A stretch of DNA of 64,000 nucleotides from Xylanibacter ruminicola Ga6B6 (GCF_000687715.1 NZ_JHXD01000020.1:1-64000); one strand, 5' to 3'; counted from the stretch's first letter, positions 8,502-18,064 are shown. Notes: generated by a model not told the origin, from the sequence alone. Translations and numbers: made by a program.

Positions 8502-10934
8502 ATGAAAGTATTGAAATTCGGCGGAACGTCCGTAGGTTCCGTAAAAAGCATTCTTAGCTTGAAAAAAATCGTTGAGACAGAGGCTCGGACGCAACCTGTC
8601 GTAGTAGTAGTTAGTGCGCTGGGCGGTATCACCGATAAGTTGATTGCCACATCGCAGATGGCCCTGAAGGGTGACGACAAGTGGCGCGAGGAATTCGACG
8701 CTATGGTGACACGACATCACCAAATGATCGACACCATCATTACCGATGACAAAAAGCGCGTAGATTTATTCAACAAAGTGGATCAGCTGTTCGACCAGTT
8801 GAAGAGCATTTATTATGGCGTATATCTGATTCACGACCTCTCGAAAAAGACCGAAGATGCGATTGTAAGTTACGGCGAGCGTTTATCGTCGAACATCGTG
8901 GCCACACTCATTAAGGGTGGCAAGCGCATGAACAGTCGCGACTTTATCCGTACAGAAAAGAAGAACGGCAAGCACCGTCTGGTGGCTGATTTGACCAACC
9001 AGCTGGTTCGCGAGGCGTTTAAAGATATGCCCGAGGTGGCTGTGGTGCCTGGCTTTATCAGTAGAGATAAGGATACCAGCGAGACCACGAACCTGGGACG
9101 TGGCGGTAGCGATTACACCGCCGCCATCATTGCTGCAGCACTGGATGCCGAGGTGCTTGAGATATGGACCGACGTGGATGGTTTTATGACCGCCGACCCA
9201 CGTGTGATTAAGACGGCCTACACCATTAACGAGCTGAGCTACATCGAGGCAATGGAGCTGTGTAACTTTGGTGCCAAGGTAATCTATCCCCCAACCATTT
9301 ACCCCGTTTGCGTAAAAAACATTCCCATTAAGGTTAAGAACACCTTCAACCCCGAACACCCGGGCACGCTGATTAAGGATCATATTGAGAACGACCAGAA
9401 GCCTATTAAGGGTATCAGCAGCATTAAGGGTACAACGCTGATTACCGTAACAGGACTTTCGATGGTGGGTGTGATTGGTGTGAACCGCCGCATTTTCACC
9501 ACGCTGGCCAACAAGGGTATCAGTGTGTTCATGGTATCACAGGCATCATCAGAGAACTCAACCTCAATCGGTGTGCGCGACGAGGATGCAAACGATGCTG
9601 TAGAGGTGCTGAACGACGAGTTTGCCAAGGAGATTGAGACGGGCGCCATGTTCCCCATGCATGCCGAGAGTGGACTGGCCACCATCGCTATCGTGGGCGA
9701 GAACATGAAGCATACACCAGGTATCGCAGGAAAACTGTTTGGCACACTGGGCCGTAGCGGTATCAGCGTGATTGCCTGTGCACAGGGTGCTTCGGAAACG
9801 AACATCTCGTTTGTAGTGGATGGCAAGTTCCTGCGTAAGTCGCTGAACGTGCTGCACGACTCGTTCTTCCTCTCTGAGTACAAGGTGCTTAACCTGTTTA
9901 TCTGCGGTGTGGGTACCGTGGGTGGCAAGCTGATTGAGCAGATTCGCAGTCAGTACGAAACACTGATGCAGCGTAACGGCTTGAAGCTGAACGTGGTGGG
10001 TATCGCCTCGTCGAAGGCTGGTGTCTACGACCGCGATGGCATCGATCTGGAAAACTACCGTGAGCTGCTGAAGGCACCCGAGGCGCAGGGTAAGAATCTG
10101 CGTGACGAGGTGATTGGTATGAACATTTTTAATAGCGTGTTTGTGGATTGTACCGCCAGCAAGGATATAGCTGCGCTGTACCAATCGTTCCTGGAGCATA
10201 ACATCAGCGTGATTGCAGCCAACAAACTGGCGGCTTCGAGCGATTACGCCAACTATATGAAGCTGAAGAAAACGGCTCGCGACCGTGGCGTGTGGTTCCG
10301 TTACGAGACCAACGTGGGTGCCGGACTGCCTATCATCGGCACCATTAACGACCTGCGTAACTCGGGTGATAAGATCCTGAAAATCGAGGCTGTGCTGAGT
10401 GGTACGCTGAACTTTATCTTCAACGAGATTGCTGCCGACGTGCCTTTCTCGGAGACGGTACGACGTGCCAAGGAGCAGGGCTACAGCGAGCCCGATCCAC
10501 GTATCGACCTGAGTGGTACCGACGTGATTCGCAAGCTGGTGATTCTGACCCGTGAGGCTGGCTACAAGGTGGAGCAGACCGATGTAGAGAAGCACCTGTT
10601 TGTGCCTAACGAGTACTTTGAGGGCACGGTGGATGACTTCTGGAAGAAGTTGCCTGCGCTGGATGCCGACTTTGAGGCTCGCCGCCAGAAGCTGGAGGCC
10701 GAGGGTAAGCGTTGGCGTTTTGTGGCCACGATGGAGAATGGCGTAACGAATGTGGCGCTGCGTGAGGTGGACATCAACCATCCGTTCTATCGCTTGGAGG
10801 GCTCGAACAACATCGTGCTGCTAACCACCGAGCGCTATAAGGAGTACCCGATGCTGATACAAGGTTACGGTGCCGGCGCATCAGTTACCGCAGCAGGCGT
10901 GTTCGCCAACATCATGTCAATCGCTAACATTTAA
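8502..10934 (+). CDS. thrA: bifunctional aspartokinase / homoserine dehydrogenase I
   Basis: 810 residues from the ATG at 8502 (MKVLKFGGTSVGS, the canonical aspartokinase start); a TTG at 8490 in the same frame would add only four residues and is not needed. Residues 1-290 are the kinase domain (KFGGTSV; GRGGSDYTA), 300-450 hold two ACT regulatory domains (VTGLSMVGVIGVNRRIFTTL), and 460-810 the homoserine dehydrogenase (GVGTVGGKL NAD(P)-binding loop; GTLNFIFNE). It makes aspartyl phosphate and later reduces aspartate semialdehyde to homoserine. First gene of a thrA-apgM-thrC operon. Threonine feedback through the ACT domains is expected from the family. Confidence 0.97.
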   Translation: MKVLKFGGTSVGSVKSILSLKKIVETEARTQPVVVVVSALGGITDKLIATSQMALKGDDKWREEFDAMVTRHHQMIDTIITDDKKRVDLFNKVDQLFDQLKSIYYGVYLIHDLSKKTEDAIVSYGERLSSNIVATLIKGGKRMNSRDFIRTEKKNGKHRLVADLTNQLVREAFKDMPEVAVVPGFISRDKDTSETTNLGRGGSDYTAAIIAAALDAEVLEIWTDVDGFMTADPRVIKTAYTINELSYIEAMELCNFGAKVIYPPTIYPVCVKNIPIKVKNTFNPEHPGTLIKDHIENDQKPIKGISSIKGTTLITVTGLSMVGVIGVNRRIFTTLANKGISVFMVSQASSENSTSIGVRDEDANDAVEVLNDEFAKEIETGAMFPMHAESGLATIAIVGENMKHTPGIAGKLFGTLGRSGISVIACAQGASETNISFVVDGKFLRKSLNVLHDSFFLSEYKVLNLFICGVGTVGGKLIEQIRSQYETLMQRNGLKLNVVGIASSKAGVYDRDGIDLENYRELLKAPEAQGKNLRDEVIGMNIFNSVFVDCTASKDIAALYQSFLEHNISVIAANKLAASSDYANYMKLKKTARDRGVWFRYETNVGAGLPIIGTINDLRNSGDKILKIEAVLSGTLNFIFNEIAADVPFSETVRRAKEQGYSEPDPRIDLSGTDVIRKLVILTREAGYKVEQTDVEKHLFVPNEYFEGTVDDFWKKLPALDADFEARRQKLEAEGKRWRFVATMENGVTNVALREVDINHPFYRLEGSNNIVLLTTERYKEYPMLIQGYGAGASVTAAGVFANIMSIANI

Positions 10935-10949
10935 TCAACATACACTATT

Positions 10950-12188
10950 ATGAAACACATTGTTATTTTGGGAGATGGAATGGCTGACCTGCCTGTTGAA
11001 AGACTGGGCGGGAAGACATTACTACAATATGCGGCGAAGCCGATGATGGACCAACTGGCTAAGGAGGGACGTTGCGGGCGACTGATTACGGTGCCCGAGG
11101 GATTTCCTCCTGGTAGCGAAGTGGCTAACACAGCGATTCTGGGTTACGACCTGAATAAGGTGTACGAGGGGCGCGGACCACTGGAGGCTGCCTCGATAGG
11201 CTACGAGATGGCCGACGATGATCTGGCTTTGCGCTGCAACATCATTAATCTGCAGGACGGTAAGATTATTACGCATAACGGCGGTAATCTGGAAACAGAA
11301 GATGCTCGACTGCTGATTGACTATCTGAACGAAACTCTGGCCAAGCCCATCAACGAGCGTGAGGGCTGCGAGCGCGTAAAATTTATTACGGGCATACAGT
11401 ATCGCCACCTGCTGGTAATCAAGGGCGGCAACAAGTACATTACTTGCGCCCCACCCCATGATCATCCCAACGAGGAGTGGCGCCCACTGCTGGTAAAGGC
11501 TGATATTCCTGAGGCTCAGGAAACAGCCGACCTGCTGAACGACCTGATTCTGAAATCGCAGGAGCTGTTGCCTAAGCACCCTTATAATCAGGCTAAGGCC
11601 GCTAAGGGCGAGCGACAGGCTAACAGCATCTGGCCTTGGAGCGGTGGCTATCGTCCGTCGATGGAAACGCTGATGCAGCAGTATCCCGACATCAAATCGG
11701 GCACCGTAATTTCGGCTGTGGATTTGATTCGCGGCATTGGTCACTATGCTGGCTTGAAGATTGTGGAAGTGGAAGGTGCTACCGGACTGGCCGACACCAA
11801 CTACGAGGGTAAGGCGCAGGCTGCTATCGAGGCGCTGGAGCACGACGACTTTGTGTTTGTACACGTTGAGGCCAGCGACGAAGCCGGACATGATGGCGAC
11901 CTGGAGCTGAAGCTGAAAACCATCGAGTATCTGGACCAGCGACTCATCAAGCCCATCTACGAGCACATCCTTAAGATGAACGAGCCCGTATGTCTGGCAG
12001 TACTGCCTGACCACCTGACACCCGTTGAGATGCGCATTCACGTGGGGCAGCCCGTGCCTTTCCTCATCTGGCACAAAGGCATCACCCCCGATGAGGTACA
12101 GCAATACGATGAATTGAGCTGCGTATCAGGTAGTTACGGCCTGCTGAAACTTCAAGAATTCATGCATGAATTCATGAAGATTCAATGA
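10950..12188 (+). CDS. cofactor-independent phosphoglycerate mutase-like protein, proposed homoserine kinase
   Basis: 412 residues of the archaeal-type (ApgM) phosphoglycerate mutase family in the alkaline phosphatase superfamily. Visible motifs are the N-terminal metal site ILGDGMADLP, the later SEVANTAILGYD region and HVEASDEAGHDGD. Set between thrA (15 bases upstream) and thrC (39 bases downstream), it matches the family described as a proposed homoserine kinase (TIGR02535 type), replacing the GHMP kinase ThrB that is absent here. Reaction by inference: homoserine plus ATP to O-phosphohomoserine. Phosphoglycerate mutase activity cannot be excluded from sequence alone. Confidence 0.85.
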   Translation: MKHIVILGDGMADLPVERLGGKTLLQYAAKPMMDQLAKEGRCGRLITVPEGFPPGSEVANTAILGYDLNKVYEGRGPLEAASIGYEMADDDLALRCNIINLQDGKIITHNGGNLETEDARLLIDYLNETLAKPINEREGCERVKFITGIQYRHLLVIKGGNKYITCAPPHDHPNEEWRPLLVKADIPEAQETADLLNDLILKSQELLPKHPYNQAKAAKGERQANSIWPWSGGYRPSMETLMQQYPDIKSGTVISAVDLIRGIGHYAGLKIVEVEGATGLADTNYEGKAQAAIEALEHDDFVFVHVEASDEAGHDGDLELKLKTIEYLDQRLIKPIYEHILKMNEPVCLAVLPDHLTPVEMRIHVGQPVPFLIWHKGITPDEVQQYDELSCVSGSYGLLKLQEFMHEFMKIQ

Positions 12189-12227
12189 AAAAATGTAAAA
12201 ATGAAAAAATGCAAAAATGCAAAAAAT

Positions 12228-13532
12228 ATGAAGTACTATAGCACCAACGGCAAGGCTCCTATTGCCGACTTGCACAAAGCAGTAGTTAAGGGACTGGCTG
12301 AGGATCGCGGACTGTATATGCCCGAGCGTATCAACAAGCTGCCCCAGGAGTTTTTCGACAACATCGAGAAAATGAGTTTTCAGGAGATTGCCTACACCGT
12401 AGCCAGCGCTTTCTTTGGCGAAGATGTAGATCCTGATGCCCTGCATGATATCGTGTACGACACCCTGGCATTCGACTGTCCTGTGGTGAACGTTAAAGAT
12501 AACATTTACACCTTGGAGTTGTTCCACGGACCAACGCTGGCATTTAAGGATGTGGGTGCCCGTTTTATGGCGCGCTTGCTGCAGTACTTTATCAAGCAAG
12601 AGTCTGGTCATAAGCAGGTGAACGTACTCGTTGCTACCAGCGGCGATACTGGTTCGGCTGTGGCCAACGGATTCCTGGGCGTTGAGGGTATCCACGTATA
12701 TGTGCTGTATCCCAAGGGCAAGGTAAGTCCTATTCAGGAGTGCCAGTTTACTACACTGGGTAAGAACATTACCGCTATTGAGGTAGATGGGGTGTTCGAC
12801 GACTGTCAGGCGCTGGTAAAAAATGCCTTTATGGATGCCGAGTTGAATGAACACATGAAACTGACATCAGCCAACTCAATCAACGTGGCCCGTTTCCTGC
12901 CCCAGGCGTTCTACTACTTTAATGCGTATGCCCGCATGAAGGAACAGGGTAAGGCCGACAATCTGGTGATGTGCGTGCCATCGGGTAACTTCGGCAATAT
13001 CTGTGCAGCATTGTTCGGCCATGAGATGGGACTGCCCATCAAGCGATTCATTGCAGCTAACAACGCTAACGATATCTTCTACAAGTATCTGCAGACTGGC
13101 AAATACGAGCCCAAACCATCGAAGCAGACTTTGGCTAACGCGATGGACGTAGGCGATCCTTCGAACTTTGCCCGTATATACGACCTGTACGATAAGAGTC
13201 ACGAGAAGATCAGCGCGCTGATTAGCGGTGCTACCTATAGCGACGAGCAGATTCGCGAAACCATGCGCGAATGCTACAAGGCTTCGGGCTATATCCTTGA
13301 TCCTCACGGTGCTTGCGGCTATCAGGCTTTGGCCGACGGACTGCAGGCTGGCGAGTTCGGCGTGTTCTGCGAAACAGCTCACCCTGCTAAGTTTAAGGAG
13401 AAGGTAGATGAGATTCTGGGTATCGACGTAGAGATACCCGAGCGCTTGGCTGCCTTTATGCGTGGCGAAAAGCAAAGCGTAGCCATGAGTAAGGACTTTG
13501 CTGATTTCAAAGCCTACTTGATGAAGCAATAA
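12228..13532 (+). CDS. thrC: threonine synthase
   Basis: 434 residues from the ATG at 12228 (MKYYSTNGKAPIADL); an upstream in-frame ATG at 12201 adds a lysine- and asparagine-rich stretch from an A-rich repeat and is probably not used. PLP lysine lies in GPTLAFKDVGARF, and the phosphate-binding loop in ATSGDTGSAV. It converts O-phosphohomoserine to threonine and closes the thr operon. The spacer before it (12189-12227) is an A-rich run with ATGxAAAA repeats. It converges on the yihY gene with only 13 bases between stops and no clear terminator. Confidence 0.96.
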   Translation: MKYYSTNGKAPIADLHKAVVKGLAEDRGLYMPERINKLPQEFFDNIEKMSFQEIAYTVASAFFGEDVDPDALHDIVYDTLAFDCPVVNVKDNIYTLELFHGPTLAFKDVGARFMARLLQYFIKQESGHKQVNVLVATSGDTGSAVANGFLGVEGIHVYVLYPKGKVSPIQECQFTTLGKNITAIEVDGVFDDCQALVKNAFMDAELNEHMKLTSANSINVARFLPQAFYYFNAYARMKEQGKADNLVMCVPSGNFGNICAALFGHEMGLPIKRFIAANNANDIFYKYLQTGKYEPKPSKQTLANAMDVGDPSNFARIYDLYDKSHEKISALISGATYSDEQIRETMRECYKASGYILDPHGACGYQALADGLQAGEFGVFCETAHPAKFKEKVDEILGIDVEIPERLAAFMRGEKQSVAMSKDFADFKAYLMKQ

Positions 13533-13545
13533 GTAATAAATGGTT

Positions 13546-14469
13546 TTATAATGAGTCGAGGCGGTCGGAGTATAATTCTCTGGCCGCTTCGTCTGTTTCG
13601 TCATCCGTCATATCAACCAGCGGATGCATGTTGATCTCGTCGAGGTTGATACCAATACGATCCATATTCTGGTTGGTGAACGTGAGCTGTGCACCAAACA
13701 AACAGATGGTCCACGATATCTGCAGCCACAGCATAAACAATGGCAGGGCGGCAAACGATCCGTAGATGGCGTTGTAGCCTGTCACCCAGATCTGCGAGTG
13801 GATGTAGAACAACTGCAGCAGCTGCATGGCCACACCCGACAGGATGCCTGGTACGATGGCGCTCTTAATCTTTACGTCGGTATTGGGCATATATACGTAA
13901 AGTCCTACAAACAGCAGCGAGAGCAGCAGGTAAGGCGAAAAGTCGAGCAGATAACGTACAGCCGGACCTAAGATAAGCAGTCCGTCGGTATGTCTGGCGA
14001 TGGTGGCCATGAAGATGGAAAGACCCATCGACACCACGATGATGATGGGGAATACAAAGAACATAGCCATATAGTTGGTGAGCGAACGCATAATGGGGCG
14101 CGCATTGCTTACCTGCCATATCTCGTTAAACGTCTCCTCCACATTGTTTACCAGCATCAGCACCGTGTAGAGCATAAACAGCAAGCCCACGCCCAGAAAG
14201 ATACCACTCTGCGTGTGAATCAGGTAACTGTTGACGAAGTCGGTCAGGATATCGGCCACCTGCGGCTGCGACGATAAGGCATCGCGAAACCATATCTCGA
14301 TATACTTATTATAACCAAAGCCTCGGGCAATGGCAAAGATAACCGCCAGGATGGGCACGATGGCCAGCAAGGTGCTGTAAGTAAGAGCCGACGCCTGCGT
14401 CATCACTCGTTTCGTAGTGAAGAAACGAATGGTGAGAACAAGTGTACGGTATATCTTTTTGAGTGTCAT
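13546..14469 (-). CDS. YihY/BrkB-family inner membrane protein
   Basis: 307 residues from the start MTLKKIYRTL at 14469; a longer start at 14538 would run into the RNase P RNA gene and is rejected. About six transmembrane helices, the family signature AxxLTYSTLLAIVPILAVIFA near residue 30, and GSFAALPLFMLWLQISW near 250, are typical of the UPF0761/YihY (BrkB) family, once misnamed RNase BN. Function is unknown. The C-terminal tail is acidic and cytoplasmic. It lies directly downstream of rnpB on the same strand. Confidence 0.9.
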   Translation of the reverse strand: MTLKKIYRTLVLTIRFFTTKRVMTQASALTYSTLLAIVPILAVIFAIARGFGYNKYIEIWFRDALSSQPQVADILTDFVNSYLIHTQSGIFLGVGLLFMLYTVLMLVNNVEETFNEIWQVSNARPIMRSLTNYMAMFFVFPIIIVVSMGLSIFMATIARHTDGLLILGPAVRYLLDFSPYLLLSLLFVGLYVYMPNTDVKIKSAIVPGILSGVAMQLLQLFYIHSQIWVTGYNAIYGSFAALPLFMLWLQISWTICLFGAQLTFTNQNMDRIGINLDEINMHPLVDMTDDETDEAARELYSDRLDSL

Positions 14470-14481
14470 AATTATCAAAGA

Positions 14482-14858
14482 AAAAAGCACTGCCCCTATA
14501 AGCCGGGTTCTGTACCATGCAAGCATGGCGTTTGTCATTTATCTAGTCCATGAGTCGCCTCATGGCTCAAGCGTTCTACCCTCCATCGTGACTTGCGTCG
14601 TTGGGCAGGCAACCCTCAGACGATGGTATACATGAACTTGCAGCCTCCAGTCGACACAGCCCAACGATCACCCGCTGGCTGGTGGTCTCTTACACCACCT
14701 TCTCACCCTTACCTCAAATGAGGCGGTCGTTCTCTTCTGCCGGCACCTACTGTCACCAATAGCTTCTACTTTCAGAAGTGGAGCGCCTTATGCTGCCCGG
14801 ACTTTCCTCTCGCGCGACCTTTCAGAAGCGCCAGCGACAAACCGTTGCAGTGCGTTTT
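14482..14858 (-). ncRNA. rnpB: RNase P RNA (class A)
   Basis: The minus strand carries the universal core GAGGAAAGTCCGGGC near the 5' side (around 14800-14815) and the 3' end segment TACAGAACCCGGCTTATAGG (around 14495-14515); these form the conserved P4 region of bacterial RNase P RNA, the catalytic subunit that trims tRNA 5' ends. A -7 box TAACTTTG (14866-14873) lies at the right distance upstream, which sets the 5' end near 14858. The 3' end is approximate. Length of about 375 bases is normal for the class. Confidence 0.93.
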
Positions 14859-14865
14859 CTGCGTG

Positions 14866-14873
14866 CAAAGTTA
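14866..14873 (-). promoter_or_regulatory. -7 box of rnpB promoter
   Basis: TAACTTTG on the minus strand; the -33 box is degenerate. Placement just outside the 5' end of RNase P RNA supports it. Confidence 0.6.
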
Positions 14874-14960
14874 GCAATAAAATTCATAAATCACGAATAT
14901 TATACATAAAATTATACACATAATTAAAAATATGCAACTAAAATCATAATAAATACTTAA

Positions 14961-15087
14961 AATTGTCAGTAATTTAAGATTTTAAGTGTTAATCGCAAAT
15001 GCTCGTTAAGCTTTTATGCCTAATTGTTAAATTGGGACAAATCTTTGCGTCAAATTGTCAGTATTTAAAATAATGCACTTATTTTTG
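14961..15087 (+). promoter_or_regulatory. htrA promoter with a repeated AATTGTCAGTA element
   Basis: A -7 box TATTTTTG (15080-15087) with TTG at 15055-15057 (22-base spacing) precedes htrA. AATTGTCAGTA occurs twice in direct orientation, at 14961-14971 and 15053-15063, each followed by TTTAA; the second overlaps the -33 region. GACAA (15036-15040) and TTGTC (15055-15059) also form an inverted pair. The layout looks like a stress-regulator site but the factor is unknown. The rest of the AT-rich 14874-15140 region holds no gene. Confidence 0.5.
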
Positions 15088-15140
15088 CACCATCAAAACG
15101 TGAAAGGAAACCTGAATGTAGAATTTAAAACATTAAAAAA

Positions 15141-16664
15141 ATGAATGAGAATATGAAAAAGATCGTAAATGCAGCAACTCCCGCCGTATGCGCTGTTGCT
15201 TTGACTCTTTCAGTAGTAGCATTCGCTAACTCTAACGCAGCTACTGCTCCAGCTCCTATCGTTACATCGGCTCCAGCAGCACCAGCTGGTCAGCCTGTAG
15301 ACCTTACCTATGCAGCCGAGAAAGCGCTGCCAGCGGTGGTTTACATCAAGAACACCCAGAACTCAAAGATTGAGACCGTTGAGTATAGCGATCCATTTGA
15401 GGATTTCTTCTCTGATCCATTCGGCGGTTTCTTTGGTCGTGGTCAGGGCAACGGTGGCCGTCGCCAGCGCCAGGTTCAGACCCCAAAGCGTGTAGCAGCA
15501 GGTTCTGGTGTGATCATCTCGGCAGATGGTTATATCGTCACCAACAACCATGTGGTGGATGGTGCCGACGAACTGATGGTTACCCTCAACGACAATAAAG
15601 AATATTCAGCCCGCATCATCGGCGCTGATGCCACAACCGACTTGGCGCTCATCAAGATTGATGCCAAGAACCTGCCTGCCATTGTCATCGCTAATAGCGA
15701 CAACGTGAAGGTTGGAGAATGGGTACTGGCCGTAGGTAACCCACTCGGACTGAACAATACTGTCACTGCAGGAATCGTCTCTGCAAAGGCACGTTCAATG
15801 AACGACCCACGCGACAAGCGTACTGCCAATCTCGTGTCGTCGATGATTCAGACCGATGCTGCCATCAACCAGGGTAACTCTGGTGGTGCACTGGTAAATA
15901 CCCGTGGCGAACTGATTGGTATCAACGCCATGCTCGCTTCACCTACAGGTTCTAACATCGGTTATGGCTTCGCTATTCCTACCTCGATCATGAACAAGGT
16001 TGTTGACGACTTGAAGAAATATGGAAACGTACAGCGTGGTATGATTGGTATCCAGGGTGGCGACGTGAAAGATTATGTTGACGCTCAGAAAGAGGAAGGC
16101 AAGGATGTCGATCTGGGCACCATGGAAGGAATCTATATCGGAAAGGTAGTAGAAGATGGCGCTGCCGAGGATGCCGGCCTGAAGGAAGGCGACGTGATCA
16201 CCCACATCGACGGACAGAAGGTGACCAAGTTTGGTGAGCTGACAGGCATCATCGCCCAGAAGCGTCCTGGCGACAAGATTACCGTCACCTATCTGCGCAA
16301 CAAGTCTAAGAAGACTGCCACACTGACCCTGAAGAACGAGAAGGGCAACACGAAGGTGGTGAAGGATGCTGATATCGACGTGCTTGGCGGACAGTTCCGT
16401 GCCGTCACCGACTCACAGAAGGAGCAGCTCAACATCGGCTACGGACTGCAAGTGCTCAAGGTCAGCGGCGGACGACTGAAGGAGGCTGGTGTGCCTCAGG
16501 GCTTTATCATCCAGCGCGTTAACGATCAGAGCGTGAAGAGTATCAACGACCTGCAGGAGATTGTTAAGACAGCCTCGAAGTCTAAGGAGCCAGTTCTCTA
16601 TATTCAGGGTATCTATCCAACAGGCAAAAAAGGCTATTTTGCAGTTCCTTTGGAGGACGAATAA
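15141..16664 (+). CDS. Do/HtrA-family periplasmic serine protease (DegP/DegQ type)
   Basis: 507 residues with a signal peptide (about 1-32) and an Ala/Pro-rich linker. The trypsin-like domain has His137 (TNNHVVDG), Asp167 (TTDLALIKI) and Ser247 (NQGNSGGALV). Two PDZ domains follow: about 300-395 (AGLKEGDVITHIDGQKV) and 420-500 (AGVPQGFIIQRVNDQSV). A flexible Gly/Phe-rich insertion at 85-115 (DPFGGFFGRGQGNGG) corresponds to the LA loop. The protein should degrade or refold misfolded envelope proteins. A strong terminator follows at 16684, so it is monocistronic. Confidence 0.95.
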   Translation: MNENMKKIVNAATPAVCAVALTLSVVAFANSNAATAPAPIVTSAPAAPAGQPVDLTYAAEKALPAVVYIKNTQNSKIETVEYSDPFEDFFSDPFGGFFGRGQGNGGRRQRQVQTPKRVAAGSGVIISADGYIVTNNHVVDGADELMVTLNDNKEYSARIIGADATTDLALIKIDAKNLPAIVIANSDNVKVGEWVLAVGNPLGLNNTVTAGIVSAKARSMNDPRDKRTANLVSSMIQTDAAINQGNSGGALVNTRGELIGINAMLASPTGSNIGYGFAIPTSIMNKVVDDLKKYGNVQRGMIGIQGGDVKDYVDAQKEEGKDVDLGTMEGIYIGKVVEDGAAEDAGLKEGDVITHIDGQKVTKFGELTGIIAQKRPGDKITVTYLRNKSKKTATLTLKNEKGNTKVVKDADIDVLGGQFRAVTDSQKEQLNIGYGLQVLKVSGGRLKEAGVPQGFIIQRVNDQSVKSINDLQEIVKTASKSKEPVLYIQGIYPTGKKGYFAVPLEDE

Positions 16665-16683
16665 GCACAAATAGATAAAAAAG

Positions 16684-16717
16684 AGCCACGAATGATTAAA
16701 ATTCGTGGCTTTTTTTT
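16684..16717 (+). terminator. terminator of htrA
   Basis: AGCCACGAAT (16684-16693) pairs perfectly with ATTCGTGGCT (16701-16710), followed by seven T. The T run overlaps the -33 box of the next promoter. Confidence 0.9.
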
Positions 16718-16746
16718 GGTTGTTTCAGGAAAAAGTCTTACTTTTG
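16715..16746 (+). promoter_or_regulatory. rpoD promoter
   Basis: TTTG (16715-16718), 20 bases, TACTTTTG (16739-16746). It starts inside the T tract of the htrA terminator. Confidence 0.8.
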
Positions 16747-16774
16747 CGGCCAACTTAAACATATTATTACCACG

Positions 16775-17635
16775 ATGAGACAACTAAAGATCACTAAATC
16801 TATAACCAACCGTGAGAGTGCGGCTCTGGAAAAGTATCTACAAGAGATTAGTAAAGAGACCATGATCTCGGCTGAGGAAGAGGTTGAATTGGCACAACGC
16901 ATTAAAAAAGGAGACCAAAAAGCGTTGGAGCGATTAACGAAGGCTAACCTTCGTTTCGTGGTATCTGTGGCTAAGCAATATCAGAATCAGGGATTGTCGC
17001 TGCCAGATTTGATTAACGAAGGCAACTTAGGATTGCTGAAAGCGGCCGAACGTTTTGACGAGACACGCGGCTTCAAGTTCATCTCGTATGCCGTATGGTG
17101 GATACGTCAGAGTATTCTGCAGGCCATCTCAGAGCAGAGTCGTATCGTACGACTGCCCCTGAACCAGGTGGGATCGGTAAACAAGATCAATCGTGAGATA
17201 AACCGATTTGAGCAGCTTAACGAGCGCCGCCCATCGGTAGATGAGATAGCCGAGAAAGTGGATTTGCCACAAGAGAAGATTGACGAGGCGATGGCCATTA
17301 ACGGGCACCAGATTAGTGTGGATGCACCGTTTGTTGAGGGCGAAGATAACAGCTTGCTCGACGTGATGGCTAACAGCGATGCGCCACTGGCCGATAACCA
17401 GTTGGTTGAAGAGTCGCTGAAATCGGAGATACAAAACGCCCTGAGTGCCCTGAACGAGCGCGAGCGCAACGTGGTAGAGGCATCGTACGGCATTAACCAG
17501 CCCGAGTTGACACTCGAGGAGATTGGTACCAAGTTTGGATTAACCCGCGAACGCGTACGTCAGATAAAAGAAAAGGCTATCCGCAAGCTAAGAAACAGCA
17601 AAGCGAATAAATTTTTAAAGACATATTTAGGATAA
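16775..17635 (+). CDS. rpoD: primary sigma factor RpoD (SigA), short Bacteroidetes form
   Basis: 286 residues, the usual size of the Bacteroidetes housekeeping sigma factor, which lacks the long region 1.1 and the non-conserved insert of E. coli RpoD. Region 1.2 ([20 protein letters not shown]), region 2 ([45 protein letters not shown]), region 3 and region 4 ([20 protein letters not shown]) are all complete. This form recognises the TTTG/TAnnTTTG promoters seen through the window. Its stop codon overlaps the start of the next gene (TAATG). Confidence 0.97.
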   Translation: MRQLKITKSITNRESAALEKYLQEISKETMISAEEEVELAQRIKKGDQKALERLTKANLRFVVSVAKQYQNQGLSLPDLINEGNLGLLKAAERFDETRGFKFISYAVWWIRQSILQAISEQSRIVRLPLNQVGSVNKINREINRFEQLNERRPSVDEIAEKVDLPQEKIDEAMAINGHQISVDAPFVEGEDNSLLDVMANSDAPLADNQLVEESLKSEIQNALSALNERERNVVEASYGINQPELTLEEIGTKFGLTRERVRQIKEKAIRKLRNSKANKFLKTYLG

Positions 17636-18057
17636 TGAGATTATTTAAACAGCTTACACTTGCCATCGTACTGATGGCTGCCGGCACCGCTAACGTGCAG
17701 GCACAAAATGTAAAGGTTCCACATGCGTATATGTTCGGATTCGTTGCTTCGTTCAACGATTCTACCGTATATTTCACTAATATTCAGCAGGTTGACAGCG
17801 TTTGGGTTACCAAGAAAAAGCAGATGCTGGCCGGCCGACAGAACTACAGTTACCAGCTGCGCGAGTTTTTTGCCAATCAGCGCAACCTGCCCAACCGTAC
17901 TTGTGTGGTAGTGGCCAACGTGGACCGCAAGAAGGTTGAGAAGAAGTACACCAAGATGAAGAACAAATACTTGGTTAAGAGCAAGAAACCCTACGATGTG
18001 CGCAACATTGCCGAATCGGATTTCAAGTTCACCGCCGTAGATATGAGTAACGAATAA
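17635..18057 (+). CDS. secreted protein of unknown function coupled to rpoD
   Basis: 140 residues. Signal peptide [17 protein letters not shown]... ending near VQAQ, then a small basic soluble domain with a Lys-rich segment (KKVEKKYTKMKNKYLVK, about 103-119). I do not recognise a family. The ATG overlaps the rpoD stop in the form TAATG, so translation is probably coupled to the sigma factor, and a strong terminator follows. An exported protein coupled to the housekeeping sigma factor is unexpected and nothing in the sequence explains the link; it may simply use a well-expressed operon. Confidence 0.8.
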   Translation: MRLFKQLTLAIVLMAAGTANVQAQNVKVPHAYMFGFVASFNDSTVYFTNIQQVDSVWVTKKKQMLAGRQNYSYQLREFFANQRNLPNRTCVVVANVDRKKVEKKYTKMKNKYLVKSKKPYDVRNIAESDFKFTAVDMSNE

Positions 18058-18064
18058 TAAAAAA

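Noticed and set aside
9564..10781. 405-residue minus-strand frame opposite thrA
   Set aside because: Lies wholly within a well-supported gene, has a His/Gln/Leu-rich antisense composition and no family motif.
11022..12104. 360-residue minus-strand frame opposite the apgM-like gene
   Set aside because: Shadow of a conserved coding gene; no motif and no promoter.
14417..14635. Small frames over the 3' part of rnpB
   Set aside because: They overlap structured RNase P RNA.
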